Origin: Streptococcus sp. S784/96/1
GTDB taxonomy: Bacteria > Bacillota > Bacilli > Lactobacillales > Streptococcaceae
DNA: 64,000 bases
Reading direction: 5' to 3'
Assembly (NCBI RefSeq): GCF_902729355.1
Contig: NZ_CACVCC010000009.1
Coordinates: 1 to 64,000 of the forward strand
A model generated the notes under the pieces. The model was given only the letters and a program-made list of their open reading frames with translations, was not told the DNA's origin and did no database searches. Below are positions 9,603-19,399 of this stretch, piece after piece. The number at the start of each line of letters is the position of its first letter. The stretch's first letter is position 1. The position numbers and the translations under genes are program-made.

Positions 9603-10251
9603 TTACCGTTTCTCCCTTGATAATAGCAACACCTGAAGAAGTTCCTAAGCGAGTTGCCCCTGCTTCAATAAAGGCTTGTGCATCTGCCAATGAACGAGCC
9701 CCTCCTGCAGCCTTAACTCCAACATTTGGACCAACAGTTTGACGCATCAAAGCCACATCAGCTACAGTTGCTCCTCCAGTTGAAAAACCAGTAGACGTTT
9801 TCACAAAATCAGCACCAGCTTTCACTGAAAGTTGACAAGCCTTCACTTTTTCTTCTTCTGTCAATAAACAAGCCTCGATAATAACTTTGACAATCTTATC
9901 TTCAGAAGCCTCGACGACTGCTCGAATATCTTCTTCGACTAGATCAAAATTACCAGATTTCAGAGCACCAATATTGATAACCATATCAATTTCGTCAGCT
10001 CCGTTTTCAATAGCATCTTTAGTCTCAAATGCTTTAACTGCTGGCGTTGTTGCTCCAAGAGGGAAACCAATTACTGTACAAACATTGACATCAGTCTCAG
10101 CAAGAGCTTTTGCTGAGTAATTTACCCAAGTTGGGTTAACACATACACTAGCAAAATCATACTCTTTTGCTTCAGAGAGCAACTTGTCAATTTGACTTTG
10201 AGTACTTTCTGGTTTTAATAGAGTGTGATCAATATATTTATTAATAGACAT
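9589..10251 (-). CDS. deoC: Deoxyribose-phosphate aldolase
   Basis: A 220-residue class I aldolase. The Schiff-base lysine lies in [17 protein letters not shown], and the N-terminus [16 protein letters not shown] is typical of the family. It splits deoxyribose-5-phosphate into glyceraldehyde-3-phosphate and acetaldehyde. The ATG is preceded by AAAGGGGA at 6 bases. A TTG directly before it could add one residue but is unlikely. Acetaldehyde made here is the same intermediate handled by the BMC operon elsewhere in the window. Confidence 0.95.
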   Translation of the reverse strand: MSINKYIDHTLLKPESTQSQIDKLLSEAKEYDFASVCVNPTWVNYSAKALAETDVNVCTVIGFPLGATTPAVKAFETKDAIENGADEIDMVINIGALKSGNFDLVEEDIRAVVEASEDKIVKVIIEACLLTEEEKVKACQLSVKAGADFVKTSTGFSTGGATVADVALMRQTVGPNVGVKAAGGARSLADAQAFIEAGATRLGTSSGVAIIKGETVNGGY

Positions 10252-10273
10252 CAATTTTCCCCTTTTCCTACTA

Positions 10274-11551
10274 CTAGCTAATAATTCTTAAAATTTCTTG
10301 TGACTCAATACGTTCATCACCTATTTTAACATTTTTTTGGAATTCTGTAAGCATTTTATTACTTAAAATTTCGTTTGTATAGATTTTGGCAATTATTTCA
10401 CCTGCTTTTACAGCATCTCCAACCTTTTTATCGAACACTATGCCAGTTTCATAATCTAAAGAATCGTTTTTTACTGATCTTCCTGCTCCTAGACGCATTG
10501 CAAAAAGGCCAAACTCTAATGCCGGTAATTCCGTAACATAACCATCCGTTTCTGATTTAACTTCAACAACGAATTTTGCGTTTGATGGACGATGTAAATC
10601 CACTAAATCTCCACCTTGAGCGACAATCATTTCTTCAAACTTTTGCAAGGCTTTGCCATTGACCAAAGTATCATGAATATCGTCTAAGGATTTATCAACA
10701 TTCGCTAAATTCAACATAATCTGAGCTAATTCACAAATAAAATGCGTGACATCTTCACGTCCCTTACCTTGCATGATTTCAATAGCTTCAAGAACTTCCA
10801 AACGATTACCGATAGCACGACCGACAGGTTGAGTCATATTGGTAATAACAGCAATCGTTTTTCGTCCCACTTCATTTCCCAGTGCAACCATTGTTTCAGA
10901 CAATTTTACTGCGTCCTCCAATGTTTTCATGAAGGCACCATCACCGACTGTAACATCAAGTAAAATACTATCAGCACCTGCTGCAATTTTTTTGGACATA
11001 ACTGAGCTAGCAATCAATGGAATAATATCAACTGTAGCGGTAACATCTCGAAGCGCATAAAGCAGTTTATCAGCTTTTACCATATTATCAGATTGCCCAA
11101 TAACAGATAAACCGATATCTTGTACTTGCTTGATAAATGCTTCTTGTGTGCGTTCGATTTGATAGCCTTTGATAGCTTCCAATTTATCAAGTGTCCCGCC
11201 TGTATGTCCAAGGCCTCTTCCACTCATCTTAGCTACAGGAACACCGAAAGCTGCTACTAAAGGAGCTAAAATCAAAGTCACTTTATCTCCTACCCCACCT
11301 GTAGAGTGCTTATCTGTCTTAATTCCAGGAATAGCAGACAGGTCAATCTGTTCTCCAGAAGCTACCATGCTCATGGTTAAATCACGCGTCTCACGCATGC
11401 TCATCCCACGAAAAAATACTGCCATAGCAAAGGCTGCCATCTGATAATCAGGAACGGTTCCCTTGGTATAGCCCTCAATTAACCACTGGATTTCCTCAGT
11501 TGATAGCTCTAAGCCATCTCTCTTCTTTTGAATTAAGTCAACTGTTCTCAT
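10274..11551 (-). CDS. deoA: Pyrimidine-nucleoside phosphorylase
   Basis: About 425 residues, thymidine/pyrimidine-nucleoside phosphorylase family. The signature [20 protein letters not shown] is clear near residue 110, and the phosphate-binding segment [13 protein letters not shown] precedes it. It cleaves uridine or thymidine with phosphate to base plus (deoxy)ribose-1-phosphate. Two ATG codons stand in tandem; I take the second ([13 protein letters not shown]) by analogy to the family, as the ribosome site is weak for both. It lies between the methyltransferase and deoC in one minus-strand block. Confidence 0.94.
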   Translation of the reverse strand: MRTVDLIQKKRDGLELSTEEIQWLIEGYTKGTVPDYQMAAFAMAVFFRGMSMRETRDLTMSMVASGEQIDLSAIPGIKTDKHSTGGVGDKVTLILAPLVAAFGVPVAKMSGRGLGHTGGTLDKLEAIKGYQIERTQEAFIKQVQDIGLSVIGQSDNMVKADKLLYALRDVTATVDIIPLIASSVMSKKIAAGADSILLDVTVGDGAFMKTLEDAVKLSETMVALGNEVGRKTIAVITNMTQPVGRAIGNRLEVLEAIEIMQGKGREDVTHFICELAQIMLNLANVDKSLDDIHDTLVNGKALQKFEEMIVAQGGDLVDLHRPSNAKFVVEVKSETDGYVTELPALEFGLFAMRLGAGRSVKNDSLDYETGIVFDKKVGDAVKAGEIIAKIYTNEILSNKMLTEFQKNVKIGDERIESQEILRIIS

Positions 11552-11689
11552 CATATAGTTTAAGCTCTTTAACTCAACGGAATACTTTGTTTCTAGAAAA
11601 AAGCTAATCCATTCGAACTATCTTATATCTATATATAAAACTTGTTCCGTATTCAGTTCCTTTCTTTAGAGTAATTTAGGTTAGAAGTA

Positions 11690-12283
11690 TCAGTTTTCTT
11701 TGATGCTTCTTAGAATATAATATCCCTTATCTTTTTTGACAACTTCGCAGTTCCCAAAGACATCTTCCATTTTAGCCTTTGCCGATGGAGCGCCTTGTTT
11801 CTTCTGGATGACAATCGTTAAATCGCCCCCATACACCAAATGATTGTAAGCTCCTTCTAAAACTTCGTGTACTACTGATTTACCAGCTCGAATAGGAGGA
11901 TTTGAAATAATGTGGTTAAAAATTCCCCCTACCTTTTCATACAAATTTGACTGGAAAATAGATGGTGTTACATGATTTATTGTTGCATTTTTCTCTGCCA
12001 ACTCTAAAGCTCTATTATTGATATCAACCATCGTTGCCTCAACTCCTTGAACCTTGCTTAGTGCAATTCCCAACGGACCGTATCCACAACCAACGTCTAG
12101 CAAAGTATCTCCTTCTTTAAAATCTAAACAATTCAAAAGAACTTGACTGCCAAAATCAATCATTTTTTTAGAAAAAACACCCGAATCAGTCATGAAGGAA
12201 AAAGATTCCCCTAAGAGTGTTACCTTCAACTCATGGAGGTCATGAGCACTATCAGGATTTTCTGCATAATACATATTAGCCAT
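11690..12283 (-). CDS. RsmC-like class I methyltransferase
   Basis: A 197-residue SAM-dependent methyltransferase of the small-RsmC type. Motif I is LLDVGCGYGPLGIALSK, and the catalytic NPPI is in HIISNPPIRAGK, which points to methylation of a base exocyclic amine in rRNA. The start giving MANMYYAENPDS follows GGAGAAGAT; an upstream in-frame codon would add MLDGED, which overlaps this site. It is first in the block leading to deoA and diverges from coaA. The precise RNA target is not shown by sequence. Confidence 0.85.
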   Translation of the reverse strand: MANMYYAENPDSAHDLHELKVTLLGESFSFMTDSGVFSKKMIDFGSQVLLNCLDFKEGDTLLDVGCGYGPLGIALSKVQGVEATMVDINNRALELAEKNATINHVTPSIFQSNLYEKVGGIFNHIISNPPIRAGKSVVHEVLEGAYNHLVYGGDLTIVIQKKQGAPSAKAKMEDVFGNCEVVKKDKGYYILRSIKEN

Positions 12284-12513
12284 ATCTTCTCCATCTAACA
12301 ATAATTTATTGGAAATAACAAGTCATCTCCTTTTGGGGCTGGAAAATAATTATATCACACCTCGTAAACGGTTGCAATCTCTCAATTTTAATTTCTCTTT
12401 CAGCAATTTCCGAACTTTATCAATCAATTAATGTCAAAAAAATCATTTGAATCATAAAAGTTGTTTGTTTTCCTTTAAAAAACACCTTATAAACACAGAA
12501 TAGTTAAGAAAAA

Positions 12514-12522
12514 TGCTATAAT
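12514..12522 (+). promoter_or_regulatory. Extended -10 promoter of coaA
   Basis: TGCTATAAT is an extended -10 element. It ends 6 bases before the coaA ATG, so the predicted transcript starts at or next to the start codon, leaving no room for a ribosome binding site. No good -35 is seen. Confidence 0.7.
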
Positions 12523-12528
12523 AACTCC

Positions 12529-13449
12529 ATGACTAATGAATTTATTAATTTTGAAAAACTTTCTAGAACTCGTTGGCAAGAGCTTCACCAGGCGACGACT
12601 CCTCCTTTAACTGAAAAAGAATTAGATAATATCAAATCTTTAAATGATAAAATCAATATTCAAGATGTTATTGATGTCTACCTTCCCTTGATTAGTCTGA
12701 TTCAAATTTATAAACACCACCAGGAAAATCTAGCTTTTTCTAAAGGGATTTTTCTCCAAAAAAATGCCGGCAAACGTCCCTTTATCATTGGCGTTTCTGG
12801 TTCTGTCGCGGTCGGAAAATCAACAACAAGTCGCCTACTACAATTATTACTAGCCAGAACTTATCCCAATAGCCGTGTTGAATTGGTGACAACAGATGGT
12901 TTTTTATATCCTAATGATAGCTTGATTTCACGGAATATTTTGGATAAAAAAGGGTTCCCAGAAAGTTACAATATGGAACTTCTTATTGACTTTTTAGACG
13001 CCATGAAAAGTGGTTCTGATGCTTCTATTCCCGTTTATTCTCATGAAATTTATGATATTGTTCCAGATGAAAAACAAACCCTATTATCGCCAGATTTTTT
13101 AATCGTTGAAGGAATAAATGTTTTTCAAAATCCACAGAATGAACGTCTTTATATGACCGATTACTTTGATTTTTCAATTTATATAGATGCTAATAGTAAA
13201 CATATTGAAAATTGGTATCTAGAAAGATTTCAAGCTTTGCTCTCCTTAGCTAAAAAAGATAAGACAAACTATTATCATCGCTTTACCGAATGGCCGTTTG
13301 AAGAAGCACTCGCTTTTTCTCAAAATATATGGAAAACTGTTAACCTTGTTAATTTAGAAAAATATATTGAACCAACGCGAAATCGAGCTGAGCTCATTTT
13401 ACACAAGTCCAAAGATCATAAGATTGATGAAATTTATTTGAAAAAGTAA
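12529..13449 (+). CDS. coaA: Pantothenate kinase, type I
   Basis: A 306-residue bacterial type I pantothenate kinase. The P-loop [17 protein letters not shown] is near residue 90, followed by [10 protein letters not shown] and [11 protein letters not shown], all family hallmarks. It catalyses the first committed step of coenzyme A synthesis. The start codon lies only 6 bases after the -10 box and has no Shine-Dalgarno sequence, so the mRNA is probably leaderless. The N-terminus [13 protein letters not shown] matches the usual streptococcal start, so a later start is unlikely. rpsT follows. Confidence 0.96.
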   Translation: MTNEFINFEKLSRTRWQELHQATTPPLTEKELDNIKSLNDKINIQDVIDVYLPLISLIQIYKHHQENLAFSKGIFLQKNAGKRPFIIGVSGSVAVGKSTTSRLLQLLLARTYPNSRVELVTTDGFLYPNDSLISRNILDKKGFPESYNMELLIDFLDAMKSGSDASIPVYSHEIYDIVPDEKQTLLSPDFLIVEGINVFQNPQNERLYMTDYFDFSIYIDANSKHIENWYLERFQALLSLAKKDKTNYYHRFTEWPFEEALAFSQNIWKTVNLVNLEKYIEPTRNRAELILHKSKDHKIDEIYLKK

Positions 13450-13516
13450 TTTAGACTTGCCAAATTAATGCTTTTTCTATATAATAAGATGGTTAGTAAA
13501 AATGGAGGTAAGAATA

Positions 13517-13750
13517 TTGGCAAACATTAAATCAGCTATCAAACGCGCTGAGAAGACAGTTCAACAAAATGCTAAGAACTCAGCTCAAAAATCAGCTATG
13601 CGTACTGCTATTAAAGCATTTGAAGCAAATCCAAGTGAAGAGCTTTTCCGTGCTGCTTCTTCAAGCATCGACAAAGCCGCTACTAAAGGTTTGATTCACG
13701 CAAATAAAGCAAGCCGTGATAAAGCACGTCTTGCTGCTAAACTTGGTTAA
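13517..13750 (+). CDS. rpsT: 30S ribosomal protein S20
   Basis: A 77-residue basic protein, (M)[17 protein letters not shown], typical S20, which binds 16S rRNA early in 30S assembly. The start is TTG, preceded by GGAGGT at 7 bases. An upstream in-frame ATG lies in the ribosome site itself (ATGGAGG) and would add five residues not found in S20 proteins. A weak start is a known theme for rpsT. A perfect terminator follows the stop directly. Confidence 0.95.
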   Translation: MANIKSAIKRAEKTVQQNAKNSAQKSAMRTAIKAFEANPSEELFRAASSSIDKAATKGLIHANKASRDKARLAAKLG

Positions 13751-13754
13751 TTTT

Positions 13755-13779
13755 AAAACGACCTTTCGGTCGTTTTTTT
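13755..13779 (+). terminator. Intrinsic terminator of rpsT
   Basis: Stem AAAACGACC / GGTCGTTTT with loop TTTC and a following run of T residues, 4 bases after the stop codon. Confidence 0.95.
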
Positions 13780-13802
13780 GTCCACTTTTATAAGGAAGGT
13801 CT

Positions 13803-14324
13803 ATGAAAATTGTTATTATTGGCCATAGTGGATCAGGTAAATCAACCTTAGCTAAAAAGCTATCCTCCCATTATGACATTTCCTGTCTCCATCTAGATAC
13901 GTTACAGTTTCTACCAAACTGGGAAAGTCGTACTCCTGACGATTTTATCAAGCAATTAGCCACTTTTTTATCTCTAAACACCTCTTGGGTGATTGATGGT
14001 GTTTATTCTAAGTACCTTTTTGAAGAACGGCTTACTCAAGCAGATTATATTATTTATCTTAACTTTAATCGTTGGAATACTTTTTTCCGTATTTTGAAAC
14101 GCTACATCGTCTACCGTGGTAGAGATCGGTCTGATAGGGCTATCGGTTGTCCAGAAAAAATGGATTGGAACTTTTTATACTTTGCACTCTTTCATTCTCG
14201 CAGACCTAAACGGATGCAATTCTTTGAAGTAATCTGTCAAAAGTATCAAGATAAATCTATTATCCTCACTAATCAAAAAGCCATTAATCAATTTCTGAAA
14301 AGCATCACAGTTCAAAAGGTCTGA
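13803..14324 (+). CDS. P-loop nucleoside kinase-like (FlaR-type) protein
   Basis: A 173-residue P-loop protein with Walker A GHSGSGKST at the N-terminus and the segments LHLDTLQFLPNW and WVIDGVYSKYLFEERL, as in proteins annotated as DNA topology modulation protein FlaR, a branch related to adenylate and shikimate kinases. It likely phosphorylates a small substrate or nucleotide, but none has been firmly assigned. A weak ribosome site (AAGGAAGG) lies just before the ATG. It follows rpsT after the terminator. Confidence 0.75.
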   Translation: MKIVIIGHSGSGKSTLAKKLSSHYDISCLHLDTLQFLPNWESRTPDDFIKQLATFLSLNTSWVIDGVYSKYLFEERLTQADYIIYLNFNRWNTFFRILKRYIVYRGRDRSDRAIGCPEKMDWNFLYFALFHSRRPKRMQFFEVICQKYQDKSIILTNQKAINQFLKSITVQKV

Positions 14325-14564
14325 AAATAAAGCGAACAAGATTAATCACAATCGTATACTTCAGAATGAAGAGGTATTAAGTTGCAGACCTCCAATCATC
14401 TATTGCGTTAAAGGATCCTTACATTAAAATTTAAGAGGCTGAGACATAAATATCTCAACCTTCTCGTTCTAATAGTAATAACAGTTTGACGCAGTGGTTG
14501 ATTGGGAGTCCTAAACCCTTGCTCCGCAATCGTTAGCGGCCATCTTAATCAACTGTGCGGAGGT
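14325..14564. other. Non-coding spacer between convergent genes
   Basis: No gene is seen. It contains the phrase GTTTGACGCAGTGGTTGATTG near 14476, which echoes, inverted, the AGCCACTGCGTCAAA text near 4193. It is therefore probably a small dispersed intergenic repeat of this genome. Confidence 0.4.
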
Positions 14565-14617
14565 GAGACGACAAAATCGAAATCGTCATTTTTTGACGAT
14601 TTAACGATTTTTGTCTC
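14565..14617 (+). terminator. Long hairpin between convergent genes
   Basis: GAGAC (14565-14569) pairs with GTCTC (14613-14617). An inner imperfect arm, AAATCGTCA / TGACGATTT, closes a short T loop. A plus-strand run CTCTTTTTTA follows, so it mainly terminates the coaA-side transcript, but it also faces the end of ciaH. Confidence 0.7.
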
Positions 14618-14639
14618 ACTCTCTTTTTTATTGATTTTC

Positions 14640-15947
14640 TTATAACTTAACTTCAAAAATAGTTCCTTTAGGACTATTATCTTTTATCATAATCTGCCCT
14701 CCAAGTGAATCTGTAATTTGTTTAGCTAAAGACAACCCCAAACCAAAGCCACCCTTTTGACGAGTCCTTGCCTTATCTACTCGATAGAATCTATCAAAAA
14801 CCTTCTTTTTATCTTCATCTTTGATACCATATCCGTTATCGATTACTGTAATAAAGAAATGCTTATCCGTTGTCTTTACTTCAAATTGAATTTTTCCATC
14901 TGAATCCGTATATTTAACAGCATTATCAAATAGTATGGTCATCAACTGTTTAATTAGCGTTTTATCCGATTTGATTGGCCTGTTGACCAAATTATTCCAA
15001 TTAAACTGTTTACCAGCATCCTCAGCAATTATCTGATAATTTTCAAAAATATCATCAAAAAAACTAGAAGAAATGTCAGAAATTTCTAGAAGTAAGCCGT
15101 CATCTCTGCGTGCCAGATTCAGAAGATTGGTGGTTAAAATCCTCATATTTCGAACCTCTTCCAAACTAGAAGCTATATTTTCACTATTTTCTAATACCGT
15201 TGACTCTGGCTTTCGAAAGAGGGTCTCTAAACGATTTTGTAAAACTGCTAACGGTGTACGCAACTCATGGCTTGCATTTTCAACAAAACTTTTTTGCTTT
15301 TCATAACTTTCCATAATTGGCTTTCGTGACCAATAAGATAAATAGACACTCATGCCGACAGAGACAAACCAAAATAGAATCATAACCGTAATAATAATTG
15401 TAACGGAACGTTGTGTAGACTCTTTAATTTGTTTGATGCTGACTAAAAAAGTAGCATACTTCACTTGAGGATATTGACTATTAGCAACAGCTACCGTAAC
15501 TGAATGATAACTCTCGACCTGTCCATAAGGGCTAATCGTCTCCCCTTCTACAATCTTTCTCAAATGACGCCTATTGAGAATGACATTAGAAAAACTTGAA
15601 AAAGCATCTGCAGTATTAAAAAGATTGCCGTCTTCATCATAAAAAAGTGCATCCACGTTCATCAATTTTACTTTAGGTTTTTCGTTGTTAGGAAACGATT
15701 CAATAACAACACCTGTATCTATATTTTCAAAATATAATTTTCGTGTCATTGCCATATTAACATAGGTGTCTACAGAAGCTACTGCATTCTCAAGACTAGT
15801 ATCTACCGAAGAATAGATACCCATTCGAATAATTTGAAGAATAATAGCTGTCATAATAACAAAAATCCCTGTAAATACAGATAAAAATCTGAAAAATGTT
15901 TTGGGATTTTCTTTATCTGTTCGCCACAAAGCTAGTGCTCTAACCAT
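14640..15947 (-). CDS. ciaH: Sensor histidine kinase CiaH
   Basis: A 435-residue membrane sensor kinase. It has an N-terminal membrane segment (about residues 20-42), an extracytoplasmic domain to about 180, and a second membrane segment ([14 protein letters not shown]). The H-box [22 protein letters not shown] follows with His near 226, then N-box FDNAVKY and G-boxes [10 protein letters not shown] and [13 protein letters not shown]. The H-box and [20 protein letters not shown] match streptococcal CiaH. The system responds to cell-envelope stress and affects competence, beta-lactam tolerance and virulence in this genus. It overlaps ciaR by 8 bases and has only a weak ribosome site, so translation is probably coupled. 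Confidence 0.94.
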   Translation of the reverse strand: MVRALALWRTDKENPKTFFRFLSVFTGIFVIMTAIILQIIRMGIYSSVDTSLENAVASVDTYVNMAMTRKLYFENIDTGVVIESFPNNEKPKVKLMNVDALFYDEDGNLFNTADAFSSFSNVILNRRHLRKIVEGETISPYGQVESYHSVTVAVANSQYPQVKYATFLVSIKQIKESTQRSVTIIITVMILFWFVSVGMSVYLSYWSRKPIMESYEKQKSFVENASHELRTPLAVLQNRLETLFRKPESTVLENSENIASSLEEVRNMRILTTNLLNLARRDDGLLLEISDISSSFFDDIFENYQIIAEDAGKQFNWNNLVNRPIKSDKTLIKQLMTILFDNAVKYTDSDGKIQFEVKTTDKHFFITVIDNGYGIKDEDKKKVFDRFYRVDKARTRQKGGFGLGLSLAKQITDSLGGQIMIKDNSPKGTIFEVKL

Positions 15948-16614
15948 TTTTTAATATATACCCCACGCTTCGTAAGGTTTGGAGATTTTCTACAAAATCA
16001 GAACCTTTTAATTTTTTACGAATTTTCGAAACATACACTTCGACAACAGAGATGGTTGTATCACTATCAAACCCCCATAAACGATCAAATATTTGAGTCT
16101 TAGGTAAAATGACATTTTGATTTTGTAAAAAATAGATAAGTAGTTCAAATTCTTTTCCAAGTAACTCCACCTCGGAACCATCAACAAATGTCCTATTAGT
16201 TGACAACTCAACTGAGACATTCCCGTAAACAAGATTATTATCAGTTAGTTTCCCTGCACGTTTGAGCAGAGCTTGAATACGCATTTTTAGTTCTTCCAAA
16301 TAAAAAGGTTTGGTCAAATAATCATCTGCTCCTAATTCGAATCCATGTCCTTTATCATCGAGGCTCTCTTTAGCAGTCATAATCAATACAGGCGTTGTAA
16401 TGCCTTTGGCACGCAGTTCTTTTAATACTTGAAAACCATCTTTCTCAGGTAACATAAGATCAAGAAGAATGAGGTCGTAAATCCCTGACTCTGCCTCATA
16501 AATCCCCTCAGCACCATCAAAAATCTGCATAACGTCTGCAAATCCATCATCTAAAAAATCAAAAATTGAATTTGATAAACTCAAATCATCTTCAACAAGT
16601 AAAATTTTAATCAT
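15940..16614 (-). CDS. ciaR: Response regulator CiaR
   Basis: A 224-residue OmpR/PhoB-type regulator. The receiver domain has acidic residues VEDD and the phospho-acceptor Asp in [13 protein letters not shown] (about residue 51), plus Lys in [13 protein letters not shown]. The C-terminal winged helix ends [10 protein letters not shown]...LRSVGYIL. Start at [10 protein letters not shown], preceded by AGAGGTGG at 4 bases; a longer frame adding MNKKRGGL spans the ribosome site. In streptococci CiaR activates small csRNAs and htrA through TTTAAG repeats. No exact CiaR box was seen in front of this gene. Confidence 0.95.
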   Translation of the reverse strand: MIKILLVEDDLSLSNSIFDFLDDGFADVMQIFDGAEGIYEAESGIYDLILLDLMLPEKDGFQVLKELRAKGITTPVLIMTAKESLDDKGHGFELGADDYLTKPFYLEELKMRIQALLKRAGKLTDNNLVYGNVSVELSTNRTFVDGSEVELLGKEFELLIYFLQNQNVILPKTQIFDRLWGFDSDTTISVVEVYVSKIRKKLKGSDFVENLQTLRSVGYILKNG

Positions 16615-16865
16615 CAAACCACCTCTTTTTTTATTCAAGTTATTATAACATTATTGATCCTTTCGCAAAAGTGAAAGGACCAACAAACTTCTTAATTAAG
16701 TATATGTTATTTTTCTTAAAAAGAACTAAAAAGACTAGGCTATAACTTAAATAGCTCCATTGTCATATACTGTGTGAAAAGTATACGCTACTGTTCTTAT
16801 AAAGGAAATCTTTTCTTATAGCAAAAAAGAGCAAAAAAAGTCGGAAATTCAAAAGGTATTCATTC

Positions 16866-17012
16866 AAGTTTAAATTGCAGTTCGTCAAGGACTACCTCAG
16901 TACCCAAAGTTGCGAACCGAGTACCATTGCTAAGAAATATGGCCTTCAATATAAAACGCAGATTCGTGAAGGGGTCAAAAAATATCGGGGAAATCCTCCC
17001 TTACTCCACTGA
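16866..17012 (+). pseudogene. IS3-type OrfA remnant
   Basis: The plus strand reads KFKLQFVKDYLSTQS, then STIAKKYGLQYKTQIREGVKKYRG and a stop at 17010-17012. This is the helix-turn-helix start of an IS3-family (IS150-type) OrfA, as in proteins reading K-L-x-x-V-x-x-Y-L and IAKKYGL...VKKYR. It has no start codon in context and is cut off after about 48 residues. No orfB follows, so it is a dead fragment in the ciaR upstream spacer. Confidence 0.75.
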
Positions 17013-17077
17013 GATTTGAGAGGTTCTAGGTAAAGTAAACAAATAAATCTATCTGACTAAGATGACCATAAAAGAAA

Positions 17078-17107
17078 GCCATGAAACTAAACTGAATTTC
17101 ATAGCTT
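17078..17107 (-). terminator. Terminator of the YheO-like regulator gene
   Basis: Imperfect stem AAAGC-C-ATGAAA / TTTCAT-A-GCTTT. T-rich minus-strand sequence (TCTTTTATGG) follows, and the hairpin lies 16 bases after the stop codon. Confidence 0.65.
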
Positions 17108-17122
17108 TTTTCTATATGGTTG

Positions 17123-17797
17123 CTAATCTTCCTGCTTAACCGTTTGAATGTATTTATAAATGCTAACTTCTGACATACGAAAAGCCTCAGCTACTTTAGA
17201 AACAGCATCTTTCAAATCAAAAAATCCTTTCTGATAAAGAGAACGAACAATAGAAATTTTCTCTAAACGAGTCAAATTATACTTGTTAAGGTCTTTTCCC
17301 TGTGTTTCTTGTATAATGCTTGCTTCAATCAAATTCTCAGCAGTAGAATAAAAATTCTCAATGATTGGTTCCGTTTGACTCTCCGTTGATGGACTATCAA
17401 TCATCAGTGCTTGGTCTAAACTCTCTATGCTAGCTACAAAGAGTTGTCTCAAGGCCAAAAGTTTAGATTTATCCGAATTGATACAAATCATACCTAGCAG
17501 TTTTTTATCCTCATCCTTGATAAAATAACTAGATGAGAATAATTCCTTTCCTGCGATTGTTTTTGTCCGATAATTAACCAGATAGTCCTTTTCTTTGTAA
17601 ATTTTAGACTTAAACACATCTAAGACAAAATCTGTGGCTGGTGCACCCGCGTCACGTCCTGATAAATTATTTTTTATATAGACTACAGAATGATCTAACC
17701 CATCTGTGAAATCTTGCAATACAATTTCGGTGTCTTTTCCCAAGACTACAGCTAAAAAATCAATGAGTGGAATATAGGATTTTAATTGTAAATTCAT
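17123..17797 (-). CDS. YheO/DauR-like PAS-HTH transcriptional regulator
   Basis: A 224-residue protein. Residues 1-115 form a YheO-type PAS-like sensor domain (NLQLKSYIPLIDFLAVVLGKDTEIVLQD), and the last ~60 form a helix-turn-helix (LTRLEKISIVRSLYQKGFFDLKDAVSKVAEAF...VSIYKYI). Relatives include DauR, a repressor of D-arginine catabolism. Start at MNLQLKSY, preceded by GGAGGTGGCC; an upstream in-frame codon overlaps this site. It is the last gene of the catabolic locus running from 23195 and probably senses its substrate. Confidence 0.8.
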   Translation of the reverse strand: MNLQLKSYIPLIDFLAVVLGKDTEIVLQDFTDGLDHSVVYIKNNLSGRDAGAPATDFVLDVFKSKIYKEKDYLVNYRTKTIAGKELFSSSYFIKDEDKKLLGMICINSDKSKLLALRQLFVASIESLDQALMIDSPSTESQTEPIIENFYSTAENLIEASIIQETQGKDLNKYNLTRLEKISIVRSLYQKGFFDLKDAVSKVAEAFRMSEVSIYKYIQTVKQED

Positions 17798-17876
17798 GGC
17801 CACCTCCAACTATAGTTGTATCACATCGCTATTTTTTTATCAACTTATTGCTACGCATTCTAACATCCCTATCACT

Positions 17877-19301
17877 CTAGTATGTTCTACAGGTTAATTC
17901 ATATAGGGCCTGTGCATACATAGCACAGGTAGCTAAAAGATGATCGACTAAAATATATTCGTTTGCTTGGTGCATGGTATCCTGGGCATCTGGAAAAAGT
18001 GCACCAAAGGCTACACCTTCTGGCATGAGACGAGCATAGGTCGCTCCTCCAATGACACGTTCGTATGCAGGTAAATCTGTTTGCTCATGATAAATCTTCA
18101 AGAGAGTTTGTACCAGAGGATGATTCCCTGGAACATAATGCGGTTCTTGGTTGTCTGTCACTTGGACTTGGATCATCGCATCTTTCTCTTTCAATTTTTG
18201 TAATAAGTAGGGATACCAAGAAGATACTTGCACCCCTCGTGGATAACGAATGTTTAGCGTAAGACTCCCTCCTGTTTCATCATTATACGTAGCCAAACCT
18301 AAATTACTAGTCAAACGCCCCATACAAGCATCCTCATAAGCAATACCTAATTTTTCACCCCAGACATCTTGGTGTAGAATCTTAGTTATAAATTCTATCC
18401 ATTTATTAGCCGATGAACGATTAAACTTATAACGACTCAAAAAAAGTGCTAGGTAACTTGCAGCATTCGTTCCCACATCGGGTTTAGCACCATGAGCGGA
18501 TTTCCCATGAATAGTGAGTGAAAGATTCTGTCCTTCCACCTCAGCCTGACCTTGAATTTCTGGATGAACTTGTAAGAAATCCGAAAAATCTTTGGCCAAT
18601 ATCAATAGTCCACGTCCACTGATACAAGCAACCGCCTTATCAGGTACCATGTTTTCTCGTAGACCAGCTTCAAAACTATCTAATACCAGCTCAGATGATT
18701 CTCTAGTGTCACTAGCAAAACGAATCACAATAGAAGCATTACCTTTTTCTCCATTAACAATAGGAAAATAGGCATCTGGGACAAAACCAGTTTTTGGCAA
18801 CTTTACTTGTGTTTGATAATATTTAAGGCACTTCCATTCACTTTCTTCATCCGTTCCCACAATCATGCGAACAGTCTTATGTGGTTCAAATCCCATTTCC
18901 TTTAAAAGTTTCATGGCAAAAAATGCTGCAACGAGTGGACCCTTGTCATCCAGAGCCCCACGCGCAATCAACTTACCCTCTTGATAAGTAGGAGAAAAGG
19001 GATCACTATCCCAGCCGTCTCCTGCTGGCACCACATCAACATGACCTAAAAGTCCAAATAATTCCTCTCCTTCCCCCCAATCTACATGGGCAACTAAAGG
19101 GCCAAAGCTTTGATACGAAAAGCCATTTTCTTGGGCCATTAAGAGAAATTCATCCAAAGCAGCTTTGGGACCGGGTCCTACTGGATAAGCAGTGGTGACA
19201 CAGTCATCTTCCCTAACAGAGTCAATACGTAAAAGTCGCTCAACATCTGCTAGTAATGCTTCTTTTCTTGATACTACTTCTTGATACCAATCAATTGTCA
19301 T
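17877..19301 (-). CDS. PepV-like M20 dipeptidase
   Basis: A 474-residue metallopeptidase of the M20/PepV family. The zinc site is seen as LFGLLGHVDVVPAGDGW (His-x-Asp) near residue 85, the bridging Asp in GALDDKGPL near 118, the catalytic Glu pair in GTDEESEWKC near 152, and a C-terminal GGATYARLMP with a final His in AQDTMHQANEY. PepV enzymes cleave dipeptides, often Xaa-His, beta-Ala-His or Cys-Gly types, in the cytoplasm. It follows the PLP lyase and amino acid permease, so a dipeptide is probably part of the substrate path. Confidence 0.88.
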   Translation of the reverse strand: MTIDWYQEVVSRKEALLADVERLLRIDSVREDDCVTTAYPVGPGPKAALDEFLLMAQENGFSYQSFGPLVAHVDWGEGEELFGLLGHVDVVPAGDGWDSDPFSPTYQEGKLIARGALDDKGPLVAAFFAMKLLKEMGFEPHKTVRMIVGTDEESEWKCLKYYQTQVKLPKTGFVPDAYFPIVNGEKGNASIVIRFASDTRESSELVLDSFEAGLRENMVPDKAVACISGRGLLILAKDFSDFLQVHPEIQGQAEVEGQNLSLTIHGKSAHGAKPDVGTNAASYLALFLSRYKFNRSSANKWIEFITKILHQDVWGEKLGIAYEDACMGRLTSNLGLATYNDETGGSLTLNIRYPRGVQVSSWYPYLLQKLKEKDAMIQVQVTDNQEPHYVPGNHPLVQTLLKIYHEQTDLPAYERVIGGATYARLMPEGVAFGALFPDAQDTMHQANEYILVDHLLATCAMYAQALYELTCRTY

Positions 19302-19399
19302 AATTCCTTCTTCTAAGAGAGTTTTTGAAGTTCTCTCAACTCATTTAAAAAAATCAGAGACAAGCCCCTAAGGAGCCTATCTCTTGAAATGATAATGGA

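Noticed and set aside
16615-16760. CiaR box (TTTAAG-N5-TTTAAG) upstream of ciaR
   Set aside because: TTAAG strings occur near 16694-16730 but not as a direct repeat with 5-base spacing.
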